Below, one piece after another: positions 1-6,553 of a DNA stretch of 15,097 bases. Each line of letters opens with the position of its first letter. The stretch's first letter is position 1. The DNA lies in NCBI GenBank assembly GCA_946886475.1, contig CAMPIQ010000088.1, positions 1 to 15,097 of the forward strand, in the 5' to 3' direction. This DNA is from an uncultured Chitinophagales bacterium (GTDB taxonomy: Bacteria; Bacteroidota; Bacteroidia; Chitinophagales; Chitinophagaceae). The notes below the pieces were generated by a model. The model did no database searches. It was not told the origin of the DNA and saw only the letters and a program-made list of their open reading frames with translations. The translations under genes and the position numbers were made by a program.

Positions 1-57
1 CCCTAAAAGCCATTATACTTTTAATCATTCCCGTATCAACCCATGAACTGCATGGAA

Positions 58-1059
58 TTAAAAGACCACCAATAAAATGATCACAATCAGCATGAAGGCA
101 GCGATCAGAAAATTAAATGGAATGAATTTAGTGAGTTCAAAAAACCTGTCTTCTTTGATGGCCCTGTCATCAAAACGTCCATGGGCGCCGTAATTTCCAT
201 CAACGGATTGAAATAAATTACCCTCAGGGTTATCCGTTCTGGCCTCGCCGGTCTGCTGGCTATCGTAGCCGTGTTTGGCAAGGAACCTGTCGCCAAAAGA
301 AGGAAATAATTTATTTCCATTGATGGCCTTCCATGCAGGAAAGCCTACCACATATTCTCTCCTGTAATGTTGCGCTGCCCACAGAACGGCTTTGGCTGCC
401 ACCTCGGGTTGATAAATAGGAGGCACAGGCTGAGCGGCATTTTTTAGTTTTGACCGTACCCAGGTAAACTGCGGTGTGTTGTGTGCTGAAAGTTGAACCA
501 TGGAAACCTTTACCCTGCTTTTTTCGTGAATGAGTTCGGAAAGTAAAGAATCATGAAAACCCTGTATGGCATGTTTGGCTGCACAATAGGCCGACTGCAG
601 GGGAATGCCCCTGTAAGCAAGTGCTGAACCTATCTGAATGATGGTTCCTTCATTTCTTGGGATCATAAATTGTAATGCGGCAAGGGTACCATAAACAGTG
701 CCCAGGTATGTAACTTCCGTTACCCGTTTATATTCTTCCGGCTGCATTTTTATTACAGGCGAAAAAACGGATACCATCGCATTATTGATCCATACATCTA
801 TGGGTCCAAGTTTTTGTTCCACTTCTGCAGCCGCATTTGTAACGGCTTCCGCATCGGCAACATCAAGCGGAAAGACCATGGACTGCACACCCATTTCCCT
901 GAGTTCCGTTTGCAGGGTGTTCAGCCGCTCCACATTCCTGGAAAGGAGTCCCAGTCGGGCGCCTTCCTTTGCAAACGCTGTTGCTATGGCCCTTCCAATG
1001 CCCGCGCCGGCACCGGTAACCACCACTGTCTTACCAAAAAAATAATTCTTTTTCACCAT
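58..1059 (-). CDS. SDR-family oxidoreductase with C-terminal membrane anchor
   Basis: This is a classical short-chain dehydrogenase/reductase, predicted to use NAD(P)H on an unknown alcohol or carbonyl substrate. The Rossmann glycine motif TGAGAGIG lies at residues 15-22, NNA at 92-94, the catalytic Ser near 145, and the YxxxK pair is Y158/K162. At 333 aa it is longer than the usual ~250 aa. The extra part holds a GAHGRFDDRA segment (291-300), which I recall from SDRs found in stress-type gene clusters, and a hydrophobic helix at about 313-333 that should anchor the enzyme in the inner membrane. It is the last gene of a four-gene minus-strand operon, starting 14 bp after the membrane protein stops. 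An AGGAGG stands only 2 nt before the ATG, but 5 nt before the GTG that is codon 2, so translation could begin at either. Family call is secure; substrate is unknown. Confidence 0.93.
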   Translation of the reverse strand: MVKKNYFFGKTVVVTGAGAGIGRAIATAFAKEGARLGLLSRNVERLNTLQTELREMGVQSMVFPLDVADAEAVTNAAAEVEQKLGPIDVWINNAMVSVFSPVIKMQPEEYKRVTEVTYLGTVYGTLAALQFMIPRNEGTIIQIGSALAYRGIPLQSAYCAAKHAIQGFHDSLLSELIHEKSRVKVSMVQLSAHNTPQFTWVRSKLKNAAQPVPPIYQPEVAAKAVLWAAQHYRREYVVGFPAWKAINGNKLFPSFGDRFLAKHGYDSQQTGEARTDNPEGNLFQSVDGNYGAHGRFDDRAIKEDRFFELTKFIPFNFLIAAFMLIVIILLVVF

Positions 1060-1073
1060 ATCCTCCTCAACAT

Positions 1074-1544
1074 TTAATGATAAAATATTCCCAGTACCAG
1101 TCCATATACAAGATGTGCAAACATGGTGACCAGGGGTGTGCCTCTTCCATAATTAAGTGCAAAAAATCCAGGAGGCTGCAATTGCCTTGTTGGTGTAGGT
1201 CCCTGGTGTGGCTGTGCCATCCTGGGATGCAGGCCGCAAAGAATCTGAAGTGCTGCTGAAAGAACAAAGGCACCATGAACAAAACCTGTCAGCAAACCAA
1301 ACCACCAGGTATATAATCCCGAAGCTGAAAAGGCAAAACTATAAATCAGGGCAAAGAACCATCCTATCAGCAAATGCATGATAAAGCCATAGAGCGGCGC
1401 TTTGTCGCGATTGGAAGTAAACACTGTTCCCAGTAAAAAAGGAATGTCCATCCGCGTTAGTCCCAGGGGTTTGCTAACGGCCATGATGATGGTCAGTATC
1501 AACGTAGCGGCAAAGCCCCATAATAAAATATCGCCTGCGTTCAT
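1074..1544 (-). CDS. Conserved-type four-helix inner-membrane protein, function unknown
   Basis: I do not recognise a named family for this 156-aa protein. Hydrophobicity suggests four membrane helices at about residues 5-23, 51-71, 78-102 and 137-155. A hydrophilic, proline- and glutamine-rich loop lies between helices 3 and 4 (about 105-135), and the short C-terminus ends in FYH. There is no signal-peptide cleavage site. It is translationally coupled to the upstream GH15 gene: its ATG overlaps that gene's TGA as ATGA. A full AGGAGG stands 9 nt before the ATG, inside the end of the GH15 reading frame. The SDR follows 14 bp downstream. The position between a sugar hydrolase and a membrane-anchored dehydrogenase suggests a partner role in the same envelope process, which is inference. 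Confidence 0.85.
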   Translation of the reverse strand: MNAGDILLWGFAATLILTIIMAVSKPLGLTRMDIPFLLGTVFTSNRDKAPLYGFIMHLLIGWFFALIYSFAFSASGLYTWWFGLLTGFVHGAFVLSAALQILCGLHPRMAQPHQGPTPTRQLQPPGFFALNYGRGTPLVTMFAHLVYGLVLGIFYH

Positions 1545-3358
1545 ATATTAATACCTCCTCTTTCTTTTGCATCATTAATGGACAGCGCTGCGTTGATCAA
1601 ACCTATATGGGTAAAGCCCTGCGGATAGTTGCCCAGCAATTCATGCGTTACAGGATCTGCCTGTTCGGGCATCAACCCGGTTTCACCTGAAAGTGTCAGC
1701 AGGTGCTCAAATAATTCAACCGCATCTTTCAGCCGCCCCGATCTGGCGAGGTTCTCCACCAGCCAGAAATTACAGATACCAAAACTTCCTTCACTGCCTT
1801 TAAGTCCATCGTCAATGTGCTGATACCTGTAGATCAGTTTATTTCTGGAAAGCCTGGAGCAAATGGAACTTATCGTTGAGGTCATCCGGGGAGCAGCAGC
1901 ATCGCAATATCCTACCAGAGAAAATACCAGCGCGCTTGCATCAACAGCCCCGCTATCAAAATAGCTTACATAAGTTTCAGCAACCGGATCATAGCCGGAA
2001 CTTTCAATGGCCAATTGAATTTGCGACCGGGTGTGTTCATATTTTTCAATATTTATTTTCCAGTCAAATTTTTTGGAGATCTTAATGAGCCGGTCCAGTC
2101 CAACCCAGGCCATTACTTTGGAATGCGTGTAATGAGCAGGGGCCGTCCGCATTTCCCATATGCCATTATCCGGCTGGTTCCATAAGCGGCAGATCATATC
2201 ACCCAGCCCGGTAATAAATTTCCGGTTGGCCTTATCAAACCCGCTTACCTGTGTGGAATAAGAAAAAAAAGCATCCAGCACTTCACCGTATACATCCAGC
2301 TGGTGCTGATTATACGCACCGTTCCCTATTCTTACCGGCTTTGAGTTTTTATAACCTGATAACCAGGGCAGGAGCTTTTCTCGCAGTCTTGCATTTCCAA
2401 ATACGGAATACACTACCTGTAATTTGGGGCGTGTAAGTTGCGTGGCATGAACCATCCAGTTCATATAAGCATGAACCTCGTCCCTGAAACCAAGTTTTGA
2501 TAATACCCGCACGGTAAATGATGCATCACGCAGCCAGCAATAACGGTAGTCCCAGTTGCGTTCGCCTCCGGTTTGTTCCGGCAGTGAAGTGGTTGGAGCT
2601 GCAATGATAGCTCCTGATGGGGCATGCGCTAAAAGTTTGAGTGCGAGTATACTTCTTTTAACTTCTTTCTTATAAGCTCCTGAATAGGTACACCTGCCTG
2701 TCCATGTTTTCCAGAAGGCAATTGTCTGGTTCATCCTGGTGATGGCCGTTTCCCTGATCTCAGGAAGAATAGCAGGACTCTGACTGGAGCAACTGAAAGA
2801 AAAGATCATTCTTTCTCCTTTATTGATATGAAAGGAAAAGGTCAGTTTATTTTGCCTGATCATTTCATTTTCGAGGCCTGCATTGCTCTGCAGGATAAAT
2901 GTATTTTCCTTCCAATGAAACTGGATACCCAGTTTCCTGTTGTGCTGAATAACCGGAGCTGATTTGCCATAATAAATTTTTGGAGCAAACTCCAGTTGAA
3001 ACTGCACCGCTCCTTCCGAGCAGGTGATCACCCTCAGCATTTCGTGATCAGGAAAAAGTACCCGCTTTTTATCTTCTTCTTCAGCAGCAGCAAAAGCATC
3101 GGTTAACGTTGCGCTTCCATCTGCAGTTTCAAAAAATGTTTCAACAACATTTGTATCGTCAACATAGGCCTGCCTGGAAGTATATGCTCCGGCAGGCCGT
3201 ATGGAAAAATGTCCTCCCTTTTCCTGATCAAGCAGGGCTGAAAATATTGCAGGCGAATCAAAACCGGGAAGACAACACCAGTCTATAGAACCATGCCTGC
3301 TTACCAGTGCCGCGCTGCGGCAATTTCCAATCAGGCTATATTGTGAAAGATCTTCCAT
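1541..3358 (-). CDS. Glycoside hydrolase family 15 protein (glucoamylase/trehalase-like)
   Basis: This 605-aa protein is a predicted inverting alpha-glucosidase that releases glucose from oligosaccharides or trehalose. It starts with the family's N-terminal beta domain (YSLIGNCRSAALVSRHGSIDWCCLPGFDSP, residues 8-36, shown here as segments: YSLIGNCRSAALVSR then HGSIDWCCLPGFDSP). The (alpha/alpha)6 barrel follows from about 230, with RNWDYRYCWLRDAS at 267-280. The probable general acid is E402 in GIWEMR and the probable base is E565 in GLMPEQ. No signal peptide is visible, so the enzyme is probably cytoplasmic. The length fits bacterial and archaeal GH15 proteins of the trehalase/glucodextranase type. 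It begins 17 bp after the DoxX-like gene with GGAG 9 nt before the ATG, and overlaps the next gene by 4 bp. Trehalose is an attractive substrate in a stress context, but the sequence alone does not separate trehalase from glucoamylase activity. Confidence 0.93.
   Translation of the reverse strand: MEDLSQYSLIGNCRSAALVSRHGSIDWCCLPGFDSPAIFSALLDQEKGGHFSIRPAGAYTSRQAYVDDTNVVETFFETADGSATLTDAFAAAEEEDKKRVLFPDHEMLRVITCSEGAVQFQLEFAPKIYYGKSAPVIQHNRKLGIQFHWKENTFILQSNAGLENEMIRQNKLTFSFHINKGERMIFSFSCSSQSPAILPEIRETAITRMNQTIAFWKTWTGRCTYSGAYKKEVKRSILALKLLAHAPSGAIIAAPTTSLPEQTGGERNWDYRYCWLRDASFTVRVLSKLGFRDEVHAYMNWMVHATQLTRPKLQVVYSVFGNARLREKLLPWLSGYKNSKPVRIGNGAYNQHQLDVYGEVLDAFFSYSTQVSGFDKANRKFITGLGDMICRLWNQPDNGIWEMRTAPAHYTHSKVMAWVGLDRLIKISKKFDWKINIEKYEHTRSQIQLAIESSGYDPVAETYVSYFDSGAVDASALVFSLVGYCDAAAPRMTSTISSICSRLSRNKLIYRYQHIDDGLKGSEGSFGICNFWLVENLARSGRLKDAVELFEHLLTLSGETGLMPEQADPVTHELLGNYPQGFTHIGLINAALSINDAKERGGINI
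1554..1559 (-). promoter_or_regulatory. Strong Shine-Dalgarno site for the four-helix membrane protein
   Basis: The minus strand reads AGGAGG, then 9 nt, then ATG. It lies inside the last codons of the GH15 gene, so ribosomes can re-initiate at the ATGA overlap. Bacteroidota genes usually lack such sites, and most other starts in this window do. Confidence 0.7.
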
Positions 3359-3375
3359 CAGTTTAATCTCCAGGC

Positions 3376-3792
3376 CTAACTTCTGCGCCCTGAATACAAC
3401 AGGTAAAGCGAAAATGCACCAATTGCCATAACCGCATCTCTTACGGCCACATCAAAATAGGTACCGGTAAGTAAAAGATTGATGGCAATACCAATTAACC
3501 AGATGCTCACCACAAGGCTGCCGGTTCTTGGCCTTAATAATACAAGCACGCCCGCAACTATTTCAATGATACCTACTATGCTCATGAAAACGCCTGTTGA
3601 GAAGGGAAGCAGGGAAGCTATTTGCGGAGCCAGGTATTTGTCCCAGTCAGTAAGCAGGTGCATGAACTTATCGGCACCGGCCACTATAGGAACCAGTCCG
3701 TAGGTCCATTTTAATAATGTGGATGCTTTTTCCACCTGCGTCAGCTCACCACGATGAGCATGGTCTTTTTCATAATTTGCTGTGATGTCCAT
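3376..3792 (-). CDS. Small DoxX-like four-helix membrane protein
   Basis: This 138-aa protein has a charged N-terminus (about 1-22) and four membrane helices at about 26-44, 65-87, 91-110 and 117-134. The layout, with GADKFMH after helix 1 and IVGIIEIVAGVLVLLRPR around helix 2 to 3, resembles the DoxX/DoxD-like superfamily; I offer this as a likely but not certain assignment. The frame stays open upstream to a TTG at 3819, but I chose the ATG at 3792 because it begins a normal hydrophilic leader and avoids a rare start. It is the first gene of the minus-strand operon with GH15, the four-helix protein and the SDR. No clear promoter could be read upstream. DoxX-like proteins are linked to redox and thiol stress in other bacteria, but no such role can be shown here. 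Confidence 0.82.
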   Translation of the reverse strand: MDITANYEKDHAHRGELTQVEKASTLLKWTYGLVPIVAGADKFMHLLTDWDKYLAPQIASLLPFSTGVFMSIVGIIEIVAGVLVLLRPRTGSLVVSIWLIGIAINLLLTGTYFDVAVRDAVMAIGAFSLYLLYSGRRS

Positions 3793-4065
3793 AATTGATC
3801 GTTTCCATAATAGATTCAAAAAAAATCATTTGGTTACAAAAGATGCCGGGTTTTTAAGGTACAATATGGCCAAAGCAGCCGTTAACCCGGCTCATCTGAA
3901 AATTAGCTGAGGGTATTTACGATTACTCCTCCTGACTGTTTGGAATGGCGCTGGCTGCCGGTGATGCACAAACGAAAATCGCAGGATTGAATAAAAAGAA
4001 CACTCCCACTGTGACCTGGCAATGCCTGTGACGAACCTGGTCATTGATGTTCAACACCAATTAAA

Positions 4066-4083
4066 CCATCAGCATACTGATGG
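4066..4083. repeat. Perfect 7-bp hairpin in the divergent spacer
   Basis: CCATCAG and CTGATGG flank a CATA loop, about 120 bp upstream of the DUF4142 start. No T-tract follows in either direction, so it is more likely a leader hairpin or a protein-binding site than a terminator. A 7-bp stem can also arise by chance. Confidence 0.4.
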
Positions 4084-4152
4084 CAAGATTCAACACGTGA
4101 TCTTAAAATTTTCAATCAATACTACAAATGCTGTAACCTTTTTTCTTTACAA

Positions 4153-4170
4153 CTACTCTATGAAGTAGAG
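4153..4170. repeat. Overlapping inverted repeats just upstream of the DUF4142 gene
   Basis: The segment CTACTCTATGAAGTAGAG can fold two ways: CTCTA with TAGAG (5-nt loop) or CTACT with AGTAG (6-nt loop). The two folds exclude each other. It ends 31 nt before the ATG at 4202, so it should lie in the 5' leader or at the promoter. Arms are only 5 bp, so significance is doubtful. Confidence 0.3.
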
Positions 4171-4201
4171 AACACATTTTATTCCATTAAAATTTTAAAT
4201 C

Positions 4202-4741
4202 ATGACAATTGAAAGGATCATCAGGATAGGTGTTGGTACAACGCTTTGCACTTTTTTGTTTGCCGCCTGCTCATTTAGCCAGGACAAAAAAAATCTTTCC
4301 GACGCAGAAGTAGCTTTTGTGGCTGTAACGGCCAACCAGATCGATATTGATTATGCGGAAATAGCCAAAAACAAATCAACGGATCAGGAAGTCATAAAAT
4401 TTGCAGCCACCATGGAAAGAGACCATAAAGCTGTGATTGCACAGGCAGCGGCACTGGCTAAAAAGCTGGGCGTAACGCCGGTGAACAATGACTTAAGCAA
4501 GTCCTTACTGAGCGATGCTGAAAACACTAAAAAAAACCTGAACGCCAAATCAGGAAAGGCATTTGATATAGCTTATATAAACAATGAAGTGGCTTATCAC
4601 AAAGCGGTTATAGCTGCAGTGGAAGGCGTTTTAATTCCGGATACAGACAACGCTGAACTCAAACAATTATTACAAAACGTAGTTCCTGCATTAAAGGCAC
4701 ATCTGACACATGCTGAAATGCTTCAGAAAAATTATAAATAA
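4202..4741 (+). CDS. DUF4142-domain lipoprotein (ferritin-like helical bundle)
   Basis: This 179-aa protein has a short hydrophobic leader ending in LFAAC, giving a lipobox with Cys23, so it is probably lipid-anchored in the periplasm or outer membrane. From about residue 33 it matches DUF4142, a predicted four-helix bundle of ferritin-like type. Conserved positions seen are MERDH (H75), the EVAYHKAVI helix (H133), and HLTHAEML near the end (H167, H170). These could bind metal, but that is inference. The length fits the family. There is no SD; the ATG is preceded by an AT-rich tract. Its TAA overlaps the ATG of the cupredoxin gene by one base, so the two proteins are made together and probably work together in the envelope. 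DUF4142 genes are common in stress clusters, and their biochemical role is unknown. Confidence 0.93.
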   Translation: MTIERIIRIGVGTTLCTFLFAACSFSQDKKNLSDAEVAFVAVTANQIDIDYAEIAKNKSTDQEVIKFAATMERDHKAVIAQAAALAKKLGVTPVNNDLSKSLLSDAENTKKNLNAKSGKAFDIAYINNEVAYHKAVIAAVEGVLIPDTDNAELKQLLQNVVPALKAHLTHAEMLQKNYK

Positions 4742-5073
4742 TGAAAAACCCGGCTAATATTGTTATAACCTTTTCCATGTTGATATGGTGCGGATGCGCT
4801 GGTTCTTCTGAAGAAAAAATATTCAGATCACATACGGTTGAGATCAGGGCCATGCAATTTCAACCTGCAGAACTTTCAGTTAACAGGGGCGATACCGTGG
4901 TGTTCATTAATAACGACATACTGGTTCATGATGTAACAGAAGAAAACAGCAGGAAATGGACCTCCTCGCCACTGCCTGCAGGAGCGTCATTCAAACTGAT
5001 TGCTGAGGAAAGTACAGGTTATTTCTGTACCCTCCATCCCGTAATGAAAGGGAAGCTGGTTATAAAGGAATAA
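4741..5073 (+). CDS. Small plastocyanin/azurin-like type-1 copper protein
   Basis: This 110-aa single-domain cupredoxin probably carries electrons or binds copper outside the cytoplasm. The N-terminal hydrophobic segment (about 7-18) ends near C19, giving a possible but poor lipobox (WCGC). The beta-sandwich signature is clear: QFQPAELSVNRGDTVVFIN at about 39-57, then ligand H63 in LVHDV and the C-terminal copper loop FCTLHPVM with C96, H99 and M102. All four type-1 copper ligands are therefore present. The protein ends soon after the loop (KGKLVIKE), as usual. It is the second gene of a two-gene unit, its ATG sharing a base with the DUF4142 stop (TAATG) and without an SD, so translation should be coupled. 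A terminator follows 42 bp downstream. Electron partner unknown. Confidence 0.93.
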   Translation: MKNPANIVITFSMLIWCGCAGSSEEKIFRSHTVEIRAMQFQPAELSVNRGDTVVFINNDILVHDVTEENSRKWTSSPLPAGASFKLIAEESTGYFCTLHPVMKGKLVIKE

Positions 5074-5115
5074 AATAAAGCTGTATTGTTTATTGTTTGG
5101 TTTTTGGTTTTTTGT

Positions 5116-5149
5116 AAACCTTCCAGGTTGCTCCTGGAAGGTTTTTTTT
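5116..5149 (+). terminator. Rho-independent terminator after the DUF4142-cupredoxin unit
   Basis: AAACCTTCCAGG (5116-5127), a TTGCT loop and CCTGGAAGGTTT (5133-5144) form a perfect 12-bp stem that runs into a T-tract. The T-tract is on the plus-strand side only, so it serves the cupredoxin gene rather than the convergent sigma-factor gene. Confidence 0.9.
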
Positions 5150-5169
5150 ATTGTTTTAGCTGCCGGATA

Positions 5170-5835
5170 TCAGGAGCGGATCTTTGTAAAAACCTTTTCA
5201 ACCATACCATCACAATATATGAGGTTGAAGGAATACAGTTCATTTTTGGAGTAATGCAATTCAACCTGGTGCTGCAACTGATGCCTGGCCCTGTTTAACC
5301 GCACCTTTACATTCATGGGCGATATGTTCAGCAACTCCGAAGTTTCTGCTATTGAAAATCCTTCCACTTCTCTCAAAACAAAAATGACCCTGTATATCAC
5401 CGGAACATGTTGAAGACTCTGTTCAAGAACTTTACTGAGCTCCTTATTCATATACGTTTTCTCCGGTTGCGCAACTGCGGGCATTGTAAACATGGGCATA
5501 CTATCTGATTCAAATTCATGATCAGCCAGCACCACATGTTTATAATATCCGGATCTCAGTTTATAAATGCATTTATTGACCATGATCTTTGAGATCCAGG
5601 TTTTATATGCAGACCGTCCTTCAAATTTGGCCAGCGCCAGGTAGGCAGCAACATGGGTATCCTGTATAAGGTCTTCCGCATCCTGGTGGTTGAAACCATA
5701 GCTACGTGCAATCTTATATAAAACACTATTATACCTCCGGATCAGCACTTCAAAACAATCAACCTGTCCCTGCAGGATCCTTTCTATGATTGAGGCGTCA
5801 GTGTCTGTTTCAACTTTATTGGCAAAGTGTAGCAT
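5170..5835 (-). CDS. ECF-type RNA polymerase sigma factor
   Basis: This 221-aa protein is a sigma-70 family factor with only regions 2 and 4, i.e. extracytoplasmic-function type. Region 2 spans about 29-96, including LIRRYNSVLYKIARSYG and DAEDLIQDTHVAAY for core binding and -10 recognition. Region 4 spans about 133-188, with a helix-turn-helix around FSIAETSELLNISPMNVKVR. A tail of about 30 residues (YSFNLIYCDGMVEKV) resembles a C-terminal extension I recall from a subset of Bacteroidota and proteobacterial ECF factors. No anti-sigma gene lies next to it, so its activity is probably controlled in another way. The minus-strand genes upstream (82-aa protein, ferredoxin, DUF488) may be co-transcribed. 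It converges on the DUF4142-cupredoxin unit. The ATG at 5835 has no SD. Target promoters cannot be read from the sequence. Confidence 0.95.
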   Translation of the reverse strand: MLHFANKVETDTDASIIERILQGQVDCFEVLIRRYNSVLYKIARSYGFNHQDAEDLIQDTHVAAYLALAKFEGRSAYKTWISKIMVNKCIYKLRSGYYKHVVLADHEFESDSMPMFTMPAVAQPEKTYMNKELSKVLEQSLQHVPVIYRVIFVLREVEGFSIAETSELLNISPMNVKVRLNRARHQLQHQVELHYSKNELYSFNLIYCDGMVEKVFTKIRS

Positions 5836-5917
5836 GATTGTTCATATTTTAAGGAGACCATGTCGGGTTAATACAGGAGCTGGTGGTCCATAAGCAGGTT
5901 AACATTGCAGGCAATGG

Positions 5918-6166
5918 TTAGCATTCGCCATATTCAGGCAGAAAAATTCCATTCACCGCAATGATATTTTTGATGGAGATCTTTTCACCATCATTCATTT
6001 CAATAAAATTATCAGCGTTATCAACCATTACGTTCTTAATAAAACCTTCTTTTCTTGAAATACCCTTTTCATCAACCAGTAAAAATGCCTTTTCTCCTGA
6101 TTGCTGCAGGGCAGTCAGCATCTGGATAAAATTACTTCCGTTCTTTATGGTTAACCGGCAATCCAT
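5918..6166 (-). CDS. 82-aa hypothetical protein
   Basis: I do not recognise this protein. It is soluble, without signal peptide or membrane segment. The N-terminal half (LTIKNGSNFIQMLTALQQSGEKAFLLVDEKG) looks like a mixed helix/strand, followed by GISRKEGFIKNVMVDNADN and a C-terminal strand series ending in EKISIKNIIAVNGIFLPEYG. The alternating short strands with a basic-acidic pattern and the closing IKNIIAVNG are reminiscent of small Sm-like or Rof-like beta barrels, which often bind RNA or proteins, but this is a weak impression. Two cysteines (C3 and C82) sit at the extreme ends. It is in a co-oriented run between the ferredoxin-like gene (76 bp upstream) and the ECF sigma factor (82 bp downstream). 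Reading-frame quality and spacing favour a real gene. Confidence 0.72.
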   Translation of the reverse strand: MDCRLTIKNGSNFIQMLTALQQSGEKAFLLVDEKGISRKEGFIKNVMVDNADNFIEMNDGEKISIKNIIAVNGIFLPEYGEC

Positions 6167-6242
6167 ACAATGATGTTATTCAGTTTTTAAGGCCCGTGAC
6201 TGGTATCTCCAATACAAAATTGAAGAAATAATACGGGATGGC

Positions 6243-6515
6243 TTATAAAATAGAGATCACTTTATTGGCTATCTCATCATCAATTGGAACTTCACAGGAC
6301 AGAATGAATTTCCTGGAACCCGCTGCCGGTTCCGATATCACCACACCACATGTTTTACAACAACCGCCACCATAACAAATACCAAAACAATTCAAATTGA
6401 AGTTCTCAGATAAAAGGCACATCAATGAATCATATTTATCTTCCCTGGTCTGGATCTGATAAGTTCTTCCCTCATAATTAAGGGTAAAGAAGATGGTATT
6501 CTTTTCTTCCGTCAT
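6243..6515 (-). CDS. 2Fe-2S ferredoxin-like protein with an extra cysteine
   Basis: This 90-aa cytoplasmic protein probably carries a [2Fe-2S] cluster for electron transfer. The N-terminal strands (IFFTLNYEGRTYQIQTRE) fit a beta-grasp ferredoxin. The cluster loop reads CYGGGCCKTC (47-56), with a later Cys at 74 in ILSCEV. Using C47, C53, C56 and C74 gives CX5CX2C as in adrenodoxin-type ferredoxins; using C52 instead gives CX4CX3C. The adjacent C52/C53 pair and further cysteines at 33 and 43 are unusual. Only 17 residues separate the third and fourth ligand, shorter than in classical members. It lies 38 bp after the DUF488 gene and upstream of the 82-aa gene, suggesting co-transcription. Redox partner unknown. 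Confidence 0.85.
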   Translation of the reverse strand: MTEEKNTIFFTLNYEGRTYQIQTREDKYDSLMCLLSENFNLNCFGICYGGGCCKTCGVVISEPAAGSRKFILSCEVPIDDEIANKVISIL

Positions 6516-6553
6516 CTGAACAGTTTTATTTTCATGGGTAAACAGGAAGCATA

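Larger units (their letters stand above)
3793..4201. other. 409-bp divergent intergenic region
   Basis: This spacer must hold the promoters of both the GH15 operon (minus) and the DUF4142-cupredoxin pair (plus). I could not find a convincing TTTG/TAnnTTTG promoter in either direction. It contains a 7-bp hairpin at 4066-4083 and overlapping short inverted repeats at 4153-4170. Two short open stretches, 28 codons at about 3943-4031 and 48 codons from 4022, resemble nothing I recognise and are not called as genes. Confidence 0.6.

Noticed and set aside
3793..3819. Upstream TTG start adding 9 residues to the DoxX-like protein
   Set aside because: An ATG at 3792 gives a normal N-terminus; no ribosome-binding site favours TTG.
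4022..4168. 48-codon plus-strand frame ending before the DUF4142 gene
   Set aside because: No start signal, no recognised similarity, and it occupies the region where the promoter should lie.
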